Made by a program: the position numbers and the translations under genes. Below are positions 28,892 through 37,943 of a stretch of DNA of 64,000 bases, piece after piece. Source of the stretch: Candidimonas humi (GTDB lineage Bacteria > Pseudomonadota > Gammaproteobacteria > Burkholderiales > Burkholderiaceae_B); contig NZ_JAHTBN010000014.1 in the NCBI RefSeq assembly GCF_019166065.1, forward strand, positions 1-64,000. The letters are read 5' to 3'. How positions within the stretch are numbered: position 1 is the first letter of the stretch; every line of letters starts with the position of its first letter. A model generated the notes under the pieces. It worked only from the letters and a program-made list of their open reading frames with translations, had not been told where the DNA came from and did no database searches.

Positions 28892-29599
28892 TTATGCCCC
28901 GCGCGCCTGGCGCTCGGCGTTCTCCAGGCCGGTATGGCGCACATCGGCGCCATGCACCATGTAGATCACCTGCTCGGCCATGTTCGTCGCGTGGTCGCCG
29001 ATTCTTTCGAGAGAGCGGGCGATGAACACCAGGTCGAAGATCCCCGCGATGGCAGCCGCATCCTGCGTCGTCGCCATGCGTTCCGTGGCGTTGCGGCGAA
29101 AGGCCTTCCAGTCCTGGTCGACGTCCTTGTCGGCCCGCAGCACGGTGGTGGCCTTCGGCGCGTCCTGGCGCGCGAAAGCGTCCAGGGCGTCGCGCAGCAT
29201 GCCCGTGACCCGCGTGGCCATGCGGTCCAGGCCGTCCAGCGGAACCGGCGGGCTGGCCGCCTCATGCACCCTGCGCGCCGTCTTGGCGATCTTCTTGGCC
29301 TCGTCGCCGCAGCGCTCCATATCGGTCAGCATCTTCGAGACGGACAGCAGCAGGCGCAGGTCTATCGCCGCCGGCTGCTGGCGCGCGATCAGCAGGCCTA
29401 TGCGCTCGTCGATCCCGACTTCCAGCTGGTTCACTTCTTTCTCGCGGGCGCGTACGCGCTCGACCTGGTCCGCGCGGCCTTCGGCCAGCACCTGCATGCT
29501 TACCCTTACCATCGCTTCGACCACGCCCCCCATGCTCAAGAACAAAGTACGGATGGCTTCGAGATCGGCGTCGAATTGCTTATTTGTATGCTCGAACAT
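28892..29599 (-). CDS. phoU: Phosphate transport system regulator PhoU
   Basis: A 235-aa all-helical protein with two PhoU repeats. Each has the metal-binding ExxxD motif: ERCGDEAKKIAKTA near residue 94-107 and ERIGDHATNMAEQV near 208-221. PhoU couples the Pst phosphate transporter to PhoR/PhoB signalling at the inner membrane. No pstSCAB or phoBR genes lie beside it, so it is separated from its usual operon partners within this window. Confidence 0.93.
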   Translation of the reverse strand: MFEHTNKQFDADLEAIRTLFLSMGGVVEAMVRVSMQVLAEGRADQVERVRAREKEVNQLEVGIDERIGLLIARQQPAAIDLRLLLSVSKMLTDMERCGDEAKKIAKTARRVHEAASPPVPLDGLDRMATRVTGMLRDALDAFARQDAPKATTVLRADKDVDQDWKAFRRNATERMATTQDAAAIAGIFDLVFIARSLERIGDHATNMAEQVIYMVHGADVRHTGLENAERQARGA

Positions 29600-29729
29600 G
29601 GGCGGCCCAGTCTAGTGTCGTGTTGCGGCAAGCCGCGGGCGCCGGGCATTGGCGCCGGCGAGCAGCGCGGCGCCGCCGCGGCCCGCGACGGGATACAAGA
29701 CGGCAGGCTACACGCCGATTGTTACGGCT

Positions 29730-30410
29730 TCATGACGGGCGGCGCAGTTCGCGCACGCTTTGCTGCGTGGCCAGCAGGGCCACGTCGGCGCCGGCCAGGG
29801 CGAACAGGCCGCAAGTGACCACGCCCGGGACGTTGTTGAGCTCGGCTTCCATGGCGGCCGGGGCGGCGATCCGCAAGCCCGAGACGTCCAGGATCTGGCA
29901 GCCGTTGTCGGTGACGAATCCGGAACGCAGTTGCGGCCGCCCGCCCATGCCTTCGAGGCGCCGCGCCACGCTGGCGCGCGCCATGGGTATCACTTCCACC
30001 GGCAGGGGAAAGGCGCCGAGCTGTTCGACGAGCTTGGACTCGTCGACGATGCACACGAAGCGCTCGGCCACCGAGGCGACGATTTTTTCGCGCGTGAGCG
30101 CGCCGCCGCCGCCTTTGATCATGTTCAGGCCTGCGTCGATTTCGTCGGCCCCGTCGACGTACACGGGCATGCCGCGCACCTCGTTCAAGTCGAAGACCTC
30201 GATGCCGTGCCCGGCCAGGCGCGCGGCGCTGCGCTCGGAGCTGGCCACCGCGCCCTTGAAGCGCCCCCGATGCGGCGCCAGGGCGTCTATGAACAAGTCG
30301 GCGGTAGAGCCGGTGCCTACGCCCAGCACCACGTCCGCCCCCAACAAAGGCAGCACATACTCGACGGCCGCCGCGGCGACGCTCTGTTTCAGTTCTTGCT
30401 GGCTCAACAT
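29730..30410 (-). CDS. rpiA: Ribose-5-phosphate isomerase A
   Basis: A 226-aa RpiA that interconverts ribose 5-phosphate and ribulose 5-phosphate in the pentose phosphate pathway. Phosphate loop [12 protein letters not shown], catalytic aspartates in VDGADEID and the lysine/glutamate region [12 protein letters not shown] are intact. Start at 30410 ([11 protein letters not shown]) is the family start; the open frame continues 120 nt further without similarity. Confidence 0.96.
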   Translation of the reverse strand: MLSQQELKQSVAAAAVEYVLPLLGADVVLGVGTGSTADLFIDALAPHRGRFKGAVASSERSAARLAGHGIEVFDLNEVRGMPVYVDGADEIDAGLNMIKGGGGALTREKIVASVAERFVCIVDESKLVEQLGAFPLPVEVIPMARASVARRLEGMGGRPQLRSGFVTDNGCQILDVSGLRIAAPAAMEAELNNVPGVVTCGLFALAGADVALLATQQSVRELRRPS

Positions 30411-30545
30411 AGTGCTTTCCTTATCCAAATATCCGGTCGATATACGTGCCGGCAAGCGTCGCGAAGCCGGCACGCCGCGGCCATCGCCATGCGGGCAGCC
30501 AGGCATGGCGCCGTGACTGCCCGTTCGCACGAGCGCCGGCCTGTA

Positions 30546-30902
30546 TCAGCCGAACAAGGCCGTGTATTTCTTGTCCGTGAAGCCCACCGCGACAGTGCCG
30601 TCGGGCATCAACGTCACGGGCCGGCGCACCAGCGCCGGGTATTCGGCGATGAGGGCCAGCCACTGCGCATCGTCGGCGGGCTGCTTGCGCTCGGGCGGCA
30701 GGTTGCGCCAGGTCATCGAAGCCCGGTTGACGAGCTTTTCCCAACCGCCCAGTTGCTGCGCCCACTTCTGCAGGCGTGCGGCCGCGATCGGGTGCTCGCG
30801 ATAATCCACAAAGGTATGGGCCTGGCCGTGCTCGTCCAGCCAGGCTCTGGCCTTCTGGCAAGTGCTGCATTTCTCCAGGCCGTAGAGTTCCACGGATTTC
30901 AT
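30546..30902 (-). CDS. ArsC/Spx-family reductase-like protein (YffB type)
   Basis: A 118-aa thioredoxin-fold protein. The active-site segment LEKCSTCQKARAWLDEHG contains the family C-x(5)-K pattern and a CxxC, with YREHPIAAARLQKWA following. The YffB/ArsC-like subgroup is usually not a true arsenate reductase, and no arsenic resistance genes are nearby, so I do not call arsC. Start at 30902 has AGGAGATACG just upstream. In related genomes it often neighbours cell-wall or DapD-type genes; here it sits beside rpiA. Confidence 0.85.
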   Translation of the reverse strand: MKSVELYGLEKCSTCQKARAWLDEHGQAHTFVDYREHPIAAARLQKWAQQLGGWEKLVNRASMTWRNLPPERKQPADDAQWLALIAEYPALVRRPVTLMPDGTVAVGFTDKKYTALFG

Positions 30903-31041
30903 CGTATCTCCTGTGCGCCGCGCACCGCCCGCAACGCCATATCGCACGCGGCGGCGCCGGCTCATGGCGGCGAAAAATCACCGGGCATTTCGTATGCGCG
31001 CCGGCCTCGGACGGCCTGCGGCTACCCGCCGCAAGCCCGCA

Positions 31042-31770
31042 TTATGCCTCACCCAATCGCAAGTATGCCTGCTCCAGGCCCTGCCAATAGGCCAGGCCGC
31101 GCTCTCCGGCCACCTTCAGCAGCGAGCGCCGCAAGCGCAGCAAGTTGCCCCGCCGCTGCCGCGGCGTCAGCACGCCGCGGCGGCCGCGATCGAAATCGAT
31201 CAGCCAGGCCGTGCCTTGCCGGTCGAGCAGGATGTTGTAGGCATTCAGGTCGGCGTGCCAGACCCCGGCCTGGTGCATCGCATGGATGGCCGAGGCCACC
31301 GCCGCCTGGCTGGCGGCGCAATCCTCTGCGGCTCCATCGGGGGACCGCAGCGTCGCCGCCAGCGCCGTCACGCCGGGCAGGCGCTCGACCAGTATGGCGG
31401 CGCGGTAGCTCAGGCCGCGGCGCCACCACGCCGCTGCCAGCGGCACCGGCACGGGCAGGCCGCGCGCGTGCATGTAGCGCAGCAGTTCGAATTCCGCATA
31501 AGACCGGCTGCGCCGCGCGCCGGTCCACACATAGCGGTCGCGGCTGATATGCGCAATCAGGCCGCCGCGGCGGTAATGCCGGAGCACGGCCGCGCCGTAT
31601 TCCCCTTGCGTGAACCAGGCCGCCTGGCGTCCGCCCACGCCCACCGGCACGGCATCGTTGGCCGGCGCCCGCGGGTCGAACAGGAAGCTGCCCGGATGGG
31701 CCAGCCGCTGCGGATCGTAGCGCATGGCGCCGCCGGGCAGGGCCAGTTCGGCGCAGGAATCTTGGGGCAT
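31042..31770 (-). CDS. kdkA: 3-deoxy-D-manno-octulosonic acid (Kdo) kinase
   Basis: A 242-aa kinase of the Kdo kinase/WaaP group. It uses ATP to phosphorylate O-4 of lipid-A-bound Kdo in organisms carrying a single phosphorylated Kdo, as in Bordetella and Haemophilus. Kinase catalytic loop WHADLNAYNILLD and metal site LIDFDRGRRG are visible, and RHYRRGGLIAHISRDRYVW is the characteristic N-terminal segment. Start at 31770 (MPQDSCAE). It fits with the LPS genes at 7106-16864, though it is unlinked. Confidence 0.9.
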   Translation of the reverse strand: MPQDSCAELALPGGAMRYDPQRLAHPGSFLFDPRAPANDAVPVGVGGRQAAWFTQGEYGAAVLRHYRRGGLIAHISRDRYVWTGARRSRSYAEFELLRYMHARGLPVPVPLAAAWWRRGLSYRAAILVERLPGVTALAATLRSPDGAAEDCAASQAAVASAIHAMHQAGVWHADLNAYNILLDRQGTAWLIDFDRGRRGVLTPRQRRGNLLRLRRSLLKVAGERGLAYWQGLEQAYLRLGEA

Positions 31771-31814
31771 CGACGAAGCTCCGTGCAAAGGAGGATTATC
31801 CCGGGCCCCGGACC

Positions 31815-32609
31815 TCAGGCCTTGATCAACAGCAGAAAGATTATCACCAGCAGCATCAGCGCGAATATCATCTTCAGCCGCGGCTCGGGCATCGCATAGG
31901 CGCAGCGCACCCCGTATGGCACGCAGCAGATGCTGCCCGCGGCCAGCGGCAGGCCGACCGGCCAGTGCGCCTGGCCGTGCGCCGTATAAGTGGCCAGCGC
32001 CACGATGATGCCCGGGACGATCATGCTCAGGGCCAGGGCCTGGGCGGAGGTCTGCGACAGGCGGAAATAAGTGGTCAGGAACGGCACCGCCAGCACAGAA
32101 CCGCCCACGCCGAAAATGCCGCTGGCCAGGCCGGCCATCACACCCACCGCCGCAAACCAGCCCTTGTGGATCTGCGCCGGATCACGCGCGGGCGCAGGCT
32201 TCGCCGCGTTCTTGCCGGGCTTGGCCTTGCCTTTCCGGGGCCGGCTCTGGAAAAAATAAAAAATCGCGATGCAGAGGATGAAGGCCGCGTACACCCGGCG
32301 CAGCAGTATCGGGTCTATGCCCAGCGCGATCCGCGCGCCGATCCAGGTGAACACGATGGAACCCGCCGCGCCGGCCGCCGCCGCGTGCCAGTCTATGCGC
32401 GCGCGCTGGTTGTACTTGCGCACCGTCAGCAGCACGGCCGGCAGCACCATCACCAGCGCCGTGCCCTGCGCCGCCTGCTGCGGCATGTCCAGCACCAGCC
32501 CCAGCAAGGGAATGGCCAGCAAGCCGCCGCCTATGCCCAGCACCCCGCCCGTGAAACCGATCAGGGCTCCCGCCACCAGGCAACCCAGCCCGACTACGTA
32601 CCACTCCAC
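31815..32609 (-). CDS. TauE/SafE-family permease (sulfite/sulfonate exporter-like)
   Basis: A 264-aa membrane protein with about eight hydrophobic segments and two family repeats: GFTGGVLGIGGGLLAIPLL near the N-terminus and GLASGIFGVGGSVLAVPFL in the second half. The family moves sulfite, sulfonates or related organic anions. A cytoplasmic Lys/Pro-rich linker (RPRKGKAKPGKNAAKPAPA) joins the halves. GTG at 32609 is the likely start because AAAGGAG lies 8 nt upstream; the frame is open 11 codons further to an ATG. Substrate unknown. Confidence 0.88.
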   Translation of the reverse strand: MEWYVVGLGCLVAGALIGFTGGVLGIGGGLLAIPLLGLVLDMPQQAAQGTALVMVLPAVLLTVRKYNQRARIDWHAAAAGAAGSIVFTWIGARIALGIDPILLRRVYAAFILCIAIFYFFQSRPRKGKAKPGKNAAKPAPARDPAQIHKGWFAAVGVMAGLASGIFGVGGSVLAVPFLTTYFRLSQTSAQALALSMIVPGIIVALATYTAHGQAHWPVGLPLAAGSICCVPYGVRCAYAMPEPRLKMIFALMLLVIIFLLLIKA

Positions 32610-32669
32610 CTGCAAACTCCTTTCCTGCCCCGAAGCGGGCATTTCCCTGATCGTGTAAGTGAACCGTCC

Positions 32670-34025
32670 CTATTGCAGCCGGGCGATGGCCGCGTCCACC
32701 CGGTCGACCGCCCAGATCTCCAGGCCCTCGATGGCCTGCCGCGGCGCGTTGGCCTTGGGGATGAGCGCCGTAGAGAACCCCAGCTTGGCCGCCTCGCGCA
32801 GGCGTTCCTGGCCGCGCGGCGCGGGCCGGATCTCGCCGGCCAGGCCGACCTCGCCGAACACCACCAGGCCGCGGGGCAAAGGCCGGTTGCGCAGCGACGA
32901 CATGATGGCCAGCAGCACCGCCAGGTCGGCCGCCGGCTCGGTGATCTTGACCCCGCCCACGGCATTGACGAACACGTCCTGGTCGAAGGTGACGACCCCG
33001 GCATGGCGGTGCAGCACCGCCAGCAGCATGGCCAGCCGAGTGCCTTCCAGCCCCAGCGACAGGCGCCGCGGATTGGGCGCATTGGCGCCGTCGACCAGGG
33101 CCTGGATCTCGACCAGCAGCGGCCGCGTGCCCTCTTGGGTGGCCATCACGCAAGAGCCGGAAACGCCCTGCTCATGCTGTGAGAGAAACAGCGCCGAGGG
33201 GTTGTTCACGCCGCGCAGCCCCTTGTCGGTCATGGCGAACACGCCCAGCTCGTTGACCGCCCCGTAGCGGTTCTTGAAGGCGCGCACCAGGCGGAACGCC
33301 GAATGCGTGTCGCCCTCGAAATACAGCACCGTATCGACGATATGCTCGAGCACCCGGGGGCCGGCCAGCGAGCCGTCCTTGGTGACGTGGCCGATCATCA
33401 CGATAGCGATGCCGGTCTGCTTGGCCAGGCGGGTGAGCTGGGCGGCGCATTCGCGCACTTGCGAAACCGAACCCGGGGCGGCGCTCAGCTCGCCCGAGTA
33501 CAAGGTCTGGATGGAATCGATCACGGCCACGCCGGGCCGGTGCTCGGTCAGCGCGGCGACAATGGCCTCGAGGCGGATCTCGGCCAGCAGGCTCACGCCG
33601 CTGGTGTCCAGGTCGAGGCGGCGGGCACGCAGGGCCACCTGCTCGGCGGATTCTTCGCCCGACACATACAGCACATTGACCGCGTGCGACAGCGACACCA
33701 GCGCCTGCAGCAGCAGCGTGGACTTGCCGATGCCCGGGTCGCCGCCGATCAGCACCACGCCCCCGGCCACCAGGCCGCCGCCCAGCACGCGGTCGAATTC
33801 CGCGATGCCCGAAGGCTGGCGCGGCTGCTCGCGAGCCTCGACCTGGGCCAGGTTCAGCACCGCGCTGGTGGCGCCGGCCAGCGGCGCGTAGCGGTGCGAC
33901 CCCGGCTCGGATTCGACGGATTCCTGCAGGGAATTCCAGGCGCCGCAATGCGGGCACTTGCCCGCCCATTTCAGGCTGGATCCCCCGCACTCATTGCATA
34001 TGTATGTGGTCTTGGTCTTGGCCAT
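32670..34025 (-). CDS. radA: DNA repair protein RadA
   Basis: A 451-aa RadA/Sms. N-terminal C4 zinc finger (CNECGG...CPHC, residues about 10-29), RecA-like ATPase with Walker A GDPGIGKST, RadA motif KNRYG (most orthologues have KNRFG), and a C-terminal Lon-protease-like domain. It drives branch migration of recombination intermediates. Start ATG at 34025. Downstream of the SDR gene by 65 bp on the same strand. Confidence 0.96.
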   Translation of the reverse strand: MAKTKTTYICNECGGSSLKWAGKCPHCGAWNSLQESVESEPGSHRYAPLAGATSAVLNLAQVEAREQPRQPSGIAEFDRVLGGGLVAGGVVLIGGDPGIGKSTLLLQALVSLSHAVNVLYVSGEESAEQVALRARRLDLDTSGVSLLAEIRLEAIVAALTEHRPGVAVIDSIQTLYSGELSAAPGSVSQVRECAAQLTRLAKQTGIAIVMIGHVTKDGSLAGPRVLEHIVDTVLYFEGDTHSAFRLVRAFKNRYGAVNELGVFAMTDKGLRGVNNPSALFLSQHEQGVSGSCVMATQEGTRPLLVEIQALVDGANAPNPRRLSLGLEGTRLAMLLAVLHRHAGVVTFDQDVFVNAVGGVKITEPAADLAVLLAIMSSLRNRPLPRGLVVFGEVGLAGEIRPAPRGQERLREAAKLGFSTALIPKANAPRQAIEGLEIWAVDRVDAAIARLQ

Positions 34026-34090
34026 GCGACAGTGTAACCGGACGGGAATCCGGCCCGGGCAATGCCCCACCCGCCGCCGGCCGCCAGATG

Positions 34091-34807
34091 CTAGCGCCCG
34101 GCCAGGCTGCCGCCGCCGTCCACGCCCAGCACCTGGCCGGTGATATAGCCCGCTTCGTCGGACAGCAGGAAGGTGACGGCCGCCGCGACCTCGGCAGGCT
34201 GGCCCAGCCTGCCCATGGGAATGGAGGCCAGCGCCTTCTTCTCGCCCTCGCTGCCGACCGGCTGGTTGGCGCGGAACAGCTCGGTCTCGATCGGCCCCGG
34301 CGACACGGCGTTGACCGTGATGCCGTATTCGGCCAGCTCCAGCGCCCAGGTGCGCGTACAGCCTATGAGCGCGCTCTTGGCGGCCGAGTAGCTGGTGCGC
34401 CGCAGCGCGCCTTGCGTGGCGCGGCTGCAGATATTGACGATGCGGCCTTCTTTGCGCGCCTTCATGGACGGGACGAAAGCCTGCACCACCTGCACCGCGA
34501 CGCGCACGTTCAAGTCCAGCACCTGATAGAGCGAAGCCAGGTCCACCTCGCCCAGCGCTTCGGGGCGCACTATCCCGACATTGTTGACGATCGCGTCCAC
34601 CGGATATTTCTCGCGGATGACACGCAATATGTCTTCCGTTTCGCCGGCATTCTGCAGGTCGCAGGAATACAGGTAGCCCGGAAAATCGATTTCCTGGGTA
34701 TGGCGCGCCAAACCCACCACATGGCAACCCATGTCGGCCAGGCGCCGGGTGATGGCCCAGCCTATGCCTTTGGTGGCTCCGGTAACCAGTACGCATTTGT
34801 CTTTCAC
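34091..34807 (-). CDS. Short-chain dehydrogenase/reductase (FabG-like)
   Basis: A 238-aa classical SDR. Cofactor motif VTGATKGIGWAI at the N-terminus, NNVG in place of NNAG, and active-site YSAAK. C-terminal AGYITGQVLGVDGGGSL is typical of FabG-like enzymes. No fatty acid synthesis genes nearby, so the substrate is unknown. The start is GTG at 34807 (VKDKCVLVTG), with GAGGAA about 9 nt upstream; no ATG fits. It lies 20 bp downstream of alr on the same strand, so alr-SDR-radA may be one transcript. Confidence 0.87.
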   Translation of the reverse strand: MKDKCVLVTGATKGIGWAITRRLADMGCHVVGLARHTQEIDFPGYLYSCDLQNAGETEDILRVIREKYPVDAIVNNVGIVRPEALGEVDLASLYQVLDLNVRVAVQVVQAFVPSMKARKEGRIVNICSRATQGALRRTSYSAAKSALIGCTRTWALELAEYGITVNAVSPGPIETELFRANQPVGSEGEKKALASIPMGRLGQPAEVAAAVTFLLSDEAGYITGQVLGVDGGGSLAGR

Positions 34808-34827
34808 GATTCGATTCCTCGACAGAT

Positions 34828-35961
34828 CTATTCCGTATGCACTTGCACGGGCACCCGGGGCGCGAGCGCGCACAGCAGTTCGTAACCCACGGTACCCGAG
34901 GCCCGCGCCACGTCGTCGACCGAGGGGCCGCCCTCGCCCCACAACACGACCTCGGAGCCCACCGCCGCCCCCGGCACCGGGTCGAGATCGACCCCCAGCA
35001 TATCCATGGAGATGCGCCCGAGGGTGCGCGTCATCACCCCGTCCACGCATATCGGCGTGCCGGTGGGCGCATGGCGCGGGTAGCCGTCGGCATAGCCGCA
35101 GGCGACCACGCCCACCCGGGTGTCGCGCGGCGCCGTGTAGGTATAGCCGTAGCCGACGCTGGCGCCGGCCTTCAATACATGCGTGTTGATCAGGCGGGAA
35201 CGCAGCGTCATGACGGGCCGCAGCCCCAGGCTCGCCGCCGGCCGGTCGTCGAAAGGCGAGGCGCCATACAGGCAGATGCCGGGCCGCACCCATTGTTCGC
35301 CGCCCGGTACGCAGTGTGCCCACAGGCCTTCGGTAAGCGTCGCGGCCGAATTGCACAAGCTGGCCGAGCCGGGCAGGCCTTGCGTGGCCTCGCCGAACAC
35401 GGCTATCTGCTGCGCCGTGGCCTGCGCATCGTCGTCGGCGCGCGCGAAATGCGTCATGCGGCCCAGCGCGCCCAGCACGCCGCGCTGCTGCAGGGCCTGG
35501 GCGCGGGCGTATGCCTGCCGGTAGGCGCCCGGCTGGAAGCCCAGGCGGTTCATGCCGCTGTCCAGCTTCACCATGGCATCCAGCGGCCGGCCGGGCCGTG
35601 CCTTTTCCAGCATGTCGAACTGTTCGGCGCAGTGCACGGTAACAGATATACGATGTTGATCCAGCACCCGGATATCGGCCGGCTCGAAAAACCCTTCCAG
35701 CAGCAGTATCGGCCCGTTCCAGCCCGCCTCGCGGCAGCGCACCGCTTCGTTCAGGTCGAGCATCGCCAGGCCGTCGGCCGCGCCGAAGCCCTGCACGGCA
35801 TTGAGTATGCCGTGGCCGTAGGCATTGGCCTTGATCACCGCCCACACATGGGGCCGAGCCCGGTCGCCGGCGACCTGGGCGCTGTCCAGGCAGCGCCGGA
35901 CCGCGAGCAGGTTGTGCCGCATGGCCGACAATGAAATGTGCGCCGAAATGGGGCGTGGCAT
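34828..35961 (-). CDS. alr: Alanine racemase
   Basis: A 377-aa PLP enzyme that makes D-alanine for peptidoglycan. PLP lysine is Lys44 in VIKANAYGHG; the second catalytic base is the tyrosine in SVGYGYTYTA. GRISMDMLGVDL is also typical of the family. Start ATG at 35961 (MPRPISAHISL); the frame continues upstream without similarity. Divergent from hpnC. Confidence 0.95.
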   Translation of the reverse strand: MPRPISAHISLSAMRHNLLAVRRCLDSAQVAGDRARPHVWAVIKANAYGHGILNAVQGFGAADGLAMLDLNEAVRCREAGWNGPILLLEGFFEPADIRVLDQHRISVTVHCAEQFDMLEKARPGRPLDAMVKLDSGMNRLGFQPGAYRQAYARAQALQQRGVLGALGRMTHFARADDDAQATAQQIAVFGEATQGLPGSASLCNSAATLTEGLWAHCVPGGEQWVRPGICLYGASPFDDRPAASLGLRPVMTLRSRLINTHVLKAGASVGYGYTYTAPRDTRVGVVACGYADGYPRHAPTGTPICVDGVMTRTLGRISMDMLGVDLDPVPGAAVGSEVVLWGEGGPSVDDVARASGTVGYELLCALAPRVPVQVHTE

Positions 35962-36166
35962 GGATGATCCCGTAGTCTGCATGTGCGCCGGCGCCGCCGC
36001 GCCGGCCTGCCCGGGCGTACCGGGCATGCCGAAGTCTAATCCAGTTCGCTCGGACAAGTTAAGAGGGAAGTAACAATAGTTGACCCTCTCGGGACACGCA
36101 AGCCCGGCCCGGATCCGGCGGGCCCTTAAAATGGAACCGCCTGCAACACCTTTTCGCGCTTTGCCC

Positions 36167-36991
36167 ATGGCTGTCGATCATTACGAGAACTTCCCGGTCG
36201 CCTCGCTGCTGCTGCCCGCGCGCCTGCGACGGCCGGTCAGGGACATCTACCACTATGCCCGCAGCGCCGACGATATCGCCGACGAAGGCGAGGACGACGC
36301 CGCGACCCGCCTGCGCAAGCTGCAGGCCTATCGCCGTGCGCTGCAGGACATCGGCACGGGAACCCTGGCGCTGCCCGGCGACGATCCCCTGGCCACGGTA
36401 TTCGTGCCCCTGGCCCGCAGCATCAAGGAATACCAATTGCCGCTGCAGTGTTTTTTCGACCTGCTCTCGGCCTTCGAGCAGGACGTGCGCGTGCATCGAT
36501 ACGATAGCGATACGCAGTTGCTGGACTACTGCTCGCGCTCGGCCAATCCGGTGGGCCGGCTCATGCTGCATCTGTACCGGGCCGTGTCGCCCGCCAACCT
36601 GCGCGAAGCCGACGCCCTGTGCTCCGGCCTGCAGCTCGTCAATTTCTGGCAGGACGTGGCCGTGGACTGGGCCAAGGGACGGGTCTACCTGCCGCAAGAC
36701 GCGCTGCGCCGCCATGGGGTGGACGAAGGCCAGATCGCCCGCGGCGAGGCCGGCCCCGCGTGGCAAGAGCTGATGCGCGCCCAGGCCACGCAGGCGCGCG
36801 AGATGCTGCTGGCGGGCTTGCCGCTGGCCCGCCGCCTGCCGGGCCGCATCGGACTGGAATTGCGCATGGTGGCCCAGGGCGGCCTGCGCATCCTGGAACG
36901 GCTGGAACGGATACACTACGACGTATTCCGCCACCGGCCGACGCTGCGCAAAAGCGACTGGATCCTGTTGCTGTGGCGCGCCCTGCGCTGA
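36167..36991 (+). CDS. hpnC: Squalene biosynthesis protein HpnC (hydroxysqualene synthase)
   Basis: A 274-aa trans-isoprenyl synthase that converts presqualene diphosphate to hydroxysqualene, the middle step of the three-enzyme bacterial squalene route. Opening MAVDHYENFPVASLLLPARLR is a HpnC hallmark. Aspartate motifs are SADDIADEGE and FWQDVAVDWAKGRVYLP. The ATG at 36167 is chosen by family; an in-frame ATG at 36131 exists. First gene of hpnCDE. Confidence 0.93.
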   Translation: MAVDHYENFPVASLLLPARLRRPVRDIYHYARSADDIADEGEDDAATRLRKLQAYRRALQDIGTGTLALPGDDPLATVFVPLARSIKEYQLPLQCFFDLLSAFEQDVRVHRYDSDTQLLDYCSRSANPVGRLMLHLYRAVSPANLREADALCSGLQLVNFWQDVAVDWAKGRVYLPQDALRRHGVDEGQIARGEAGPAWQELMRAQATQAREMLLAGLPLARRLPGRIGLELRMVAQGGLRILERLERIHYDVFRHRPTLRKSDWILLLWRALR

Positions 36992-37079
36992 CGCGGCCGC
37001 GGGCGCGCGCAACGGTAGCCAGGCCCCACTTGCCCGGCCGCCGGGCGGCCCCACCCATGAACCCGCATTCCCTCCAAGC

Positions 37080-37943
37080 ATGAGCCCCGACGAATACTGC
37101 CAGGACAAGGCCGCCCGCAGCGGCTCCAGCTTCTATTACGCCTTCCTGTTCCTGCCCCCCGAAAGGCGCAAGGCGATCACCGCCCTGTATGCCTTCTGCC
37201 GCGAGGTCGACGATGTGGTGGACGAATGCAGCGATCCGTCCGTGGCCCGCGTGAAACTGGCCTGGTGGCGCGCCGAGGTGGAAAAAATGTTCGCCGGCAA
37301 GGCCGAGCATCCGGTCACCCAGGCGCTGGCTCCGCATATCGCCTCTTGCGGGCTGGATGCCGCACGCCTGATCGAGATCGTCGACGGCATGGAAATGGAC
37401 CTGGACCAGGCGCGCTATATGAACTGGGCGGAGCTGCGCAAATATTGCTGGCGCGTCGCGGGAGTGGTGGGCGAATTGTCGGCCGGCATCTTCGGCCATA
37501 CGCAAGCCGAAACCTTGTCCTACGCGGGCACGCTAGGCCTGGCCTTCCAGCTCACCAATATCATCCGCGACGTGGGCGACGATGCGCGGCGCGGCCGCAT
37601 CTACCTGCCCGTGGAAGATCTGGAAAAGCACAACGTCAAGGCCGCCGAAATTCTCAACGGCCAGTATTCCGAACGCTTCCGCGAACTGATGCGCTTCGAG
37701 ACCGCGCGCGCCCGCGACTTGTACCGGCAAGCCGTGCAGGAACTGCCCGAGGCCGACCGCCGCGCGCAACGACCGGGGCTGATGATGGCCGCCATTTATC
37801 ACGCGCTGCTCGGCGAAATCGAGCGCGACGGCTGGCACGTGCTGGAACAGCGCATTTCGCTCACGCCCATACGCAAGTTCTGGCTCGCCTGGAAAACCTG
37901 GGTGGGCGGCGGACGCGGAGTAATCCGGCGCCTGGCCCGATGA
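37080..37943 (+). CDS. hpnD: Presqualene diphosphate synthase HpnD
   Basis: A 287-aa squalene/phytoene synthase-family enzyme that condenses two farnesyl diphosphates to presqualene diphosphate. Both Asp-rich motifs are intact: FCREVDDVVDEC and IIRDVGDDARRGRIYLP. GLAFQLTNIIRDV is a family signature. It follows hpnC after 88 bp and overlaps hpnE by ATGA. Confidence 0.95.
   Translation: MSPDEYCQDKAARSGSSFYYAFLFLPPERRKAITALYAFCREVDDVVDECSDPSVARVKLAWWRAEVEKMFAGKAEHPVTQALAPHIASCGLDAARLIEIVDGMEMDLDQARYMNWAELRKYCWRVAGVVGELSAGIFGHTQAETLSYAGTLGLAFQLTNIIRDVGDDARRGRIYLPVEDLEKHNVKAAEILNGQYSERFRELMRFETARARDLYRQAVQELPEADRRAQRPGLMMAAIYHALLGEIERDGWHVLEQRISLTPIRKFWLAWKTWVGGGRGVIRRLAR

Noticed and set aside
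30546-30902. Arsenate reductase arsC
   Set aside because: The protein is in the wider ArsC/Spx family, but no ars genes are near and the YffB-like subgroup usually lacks this activity.
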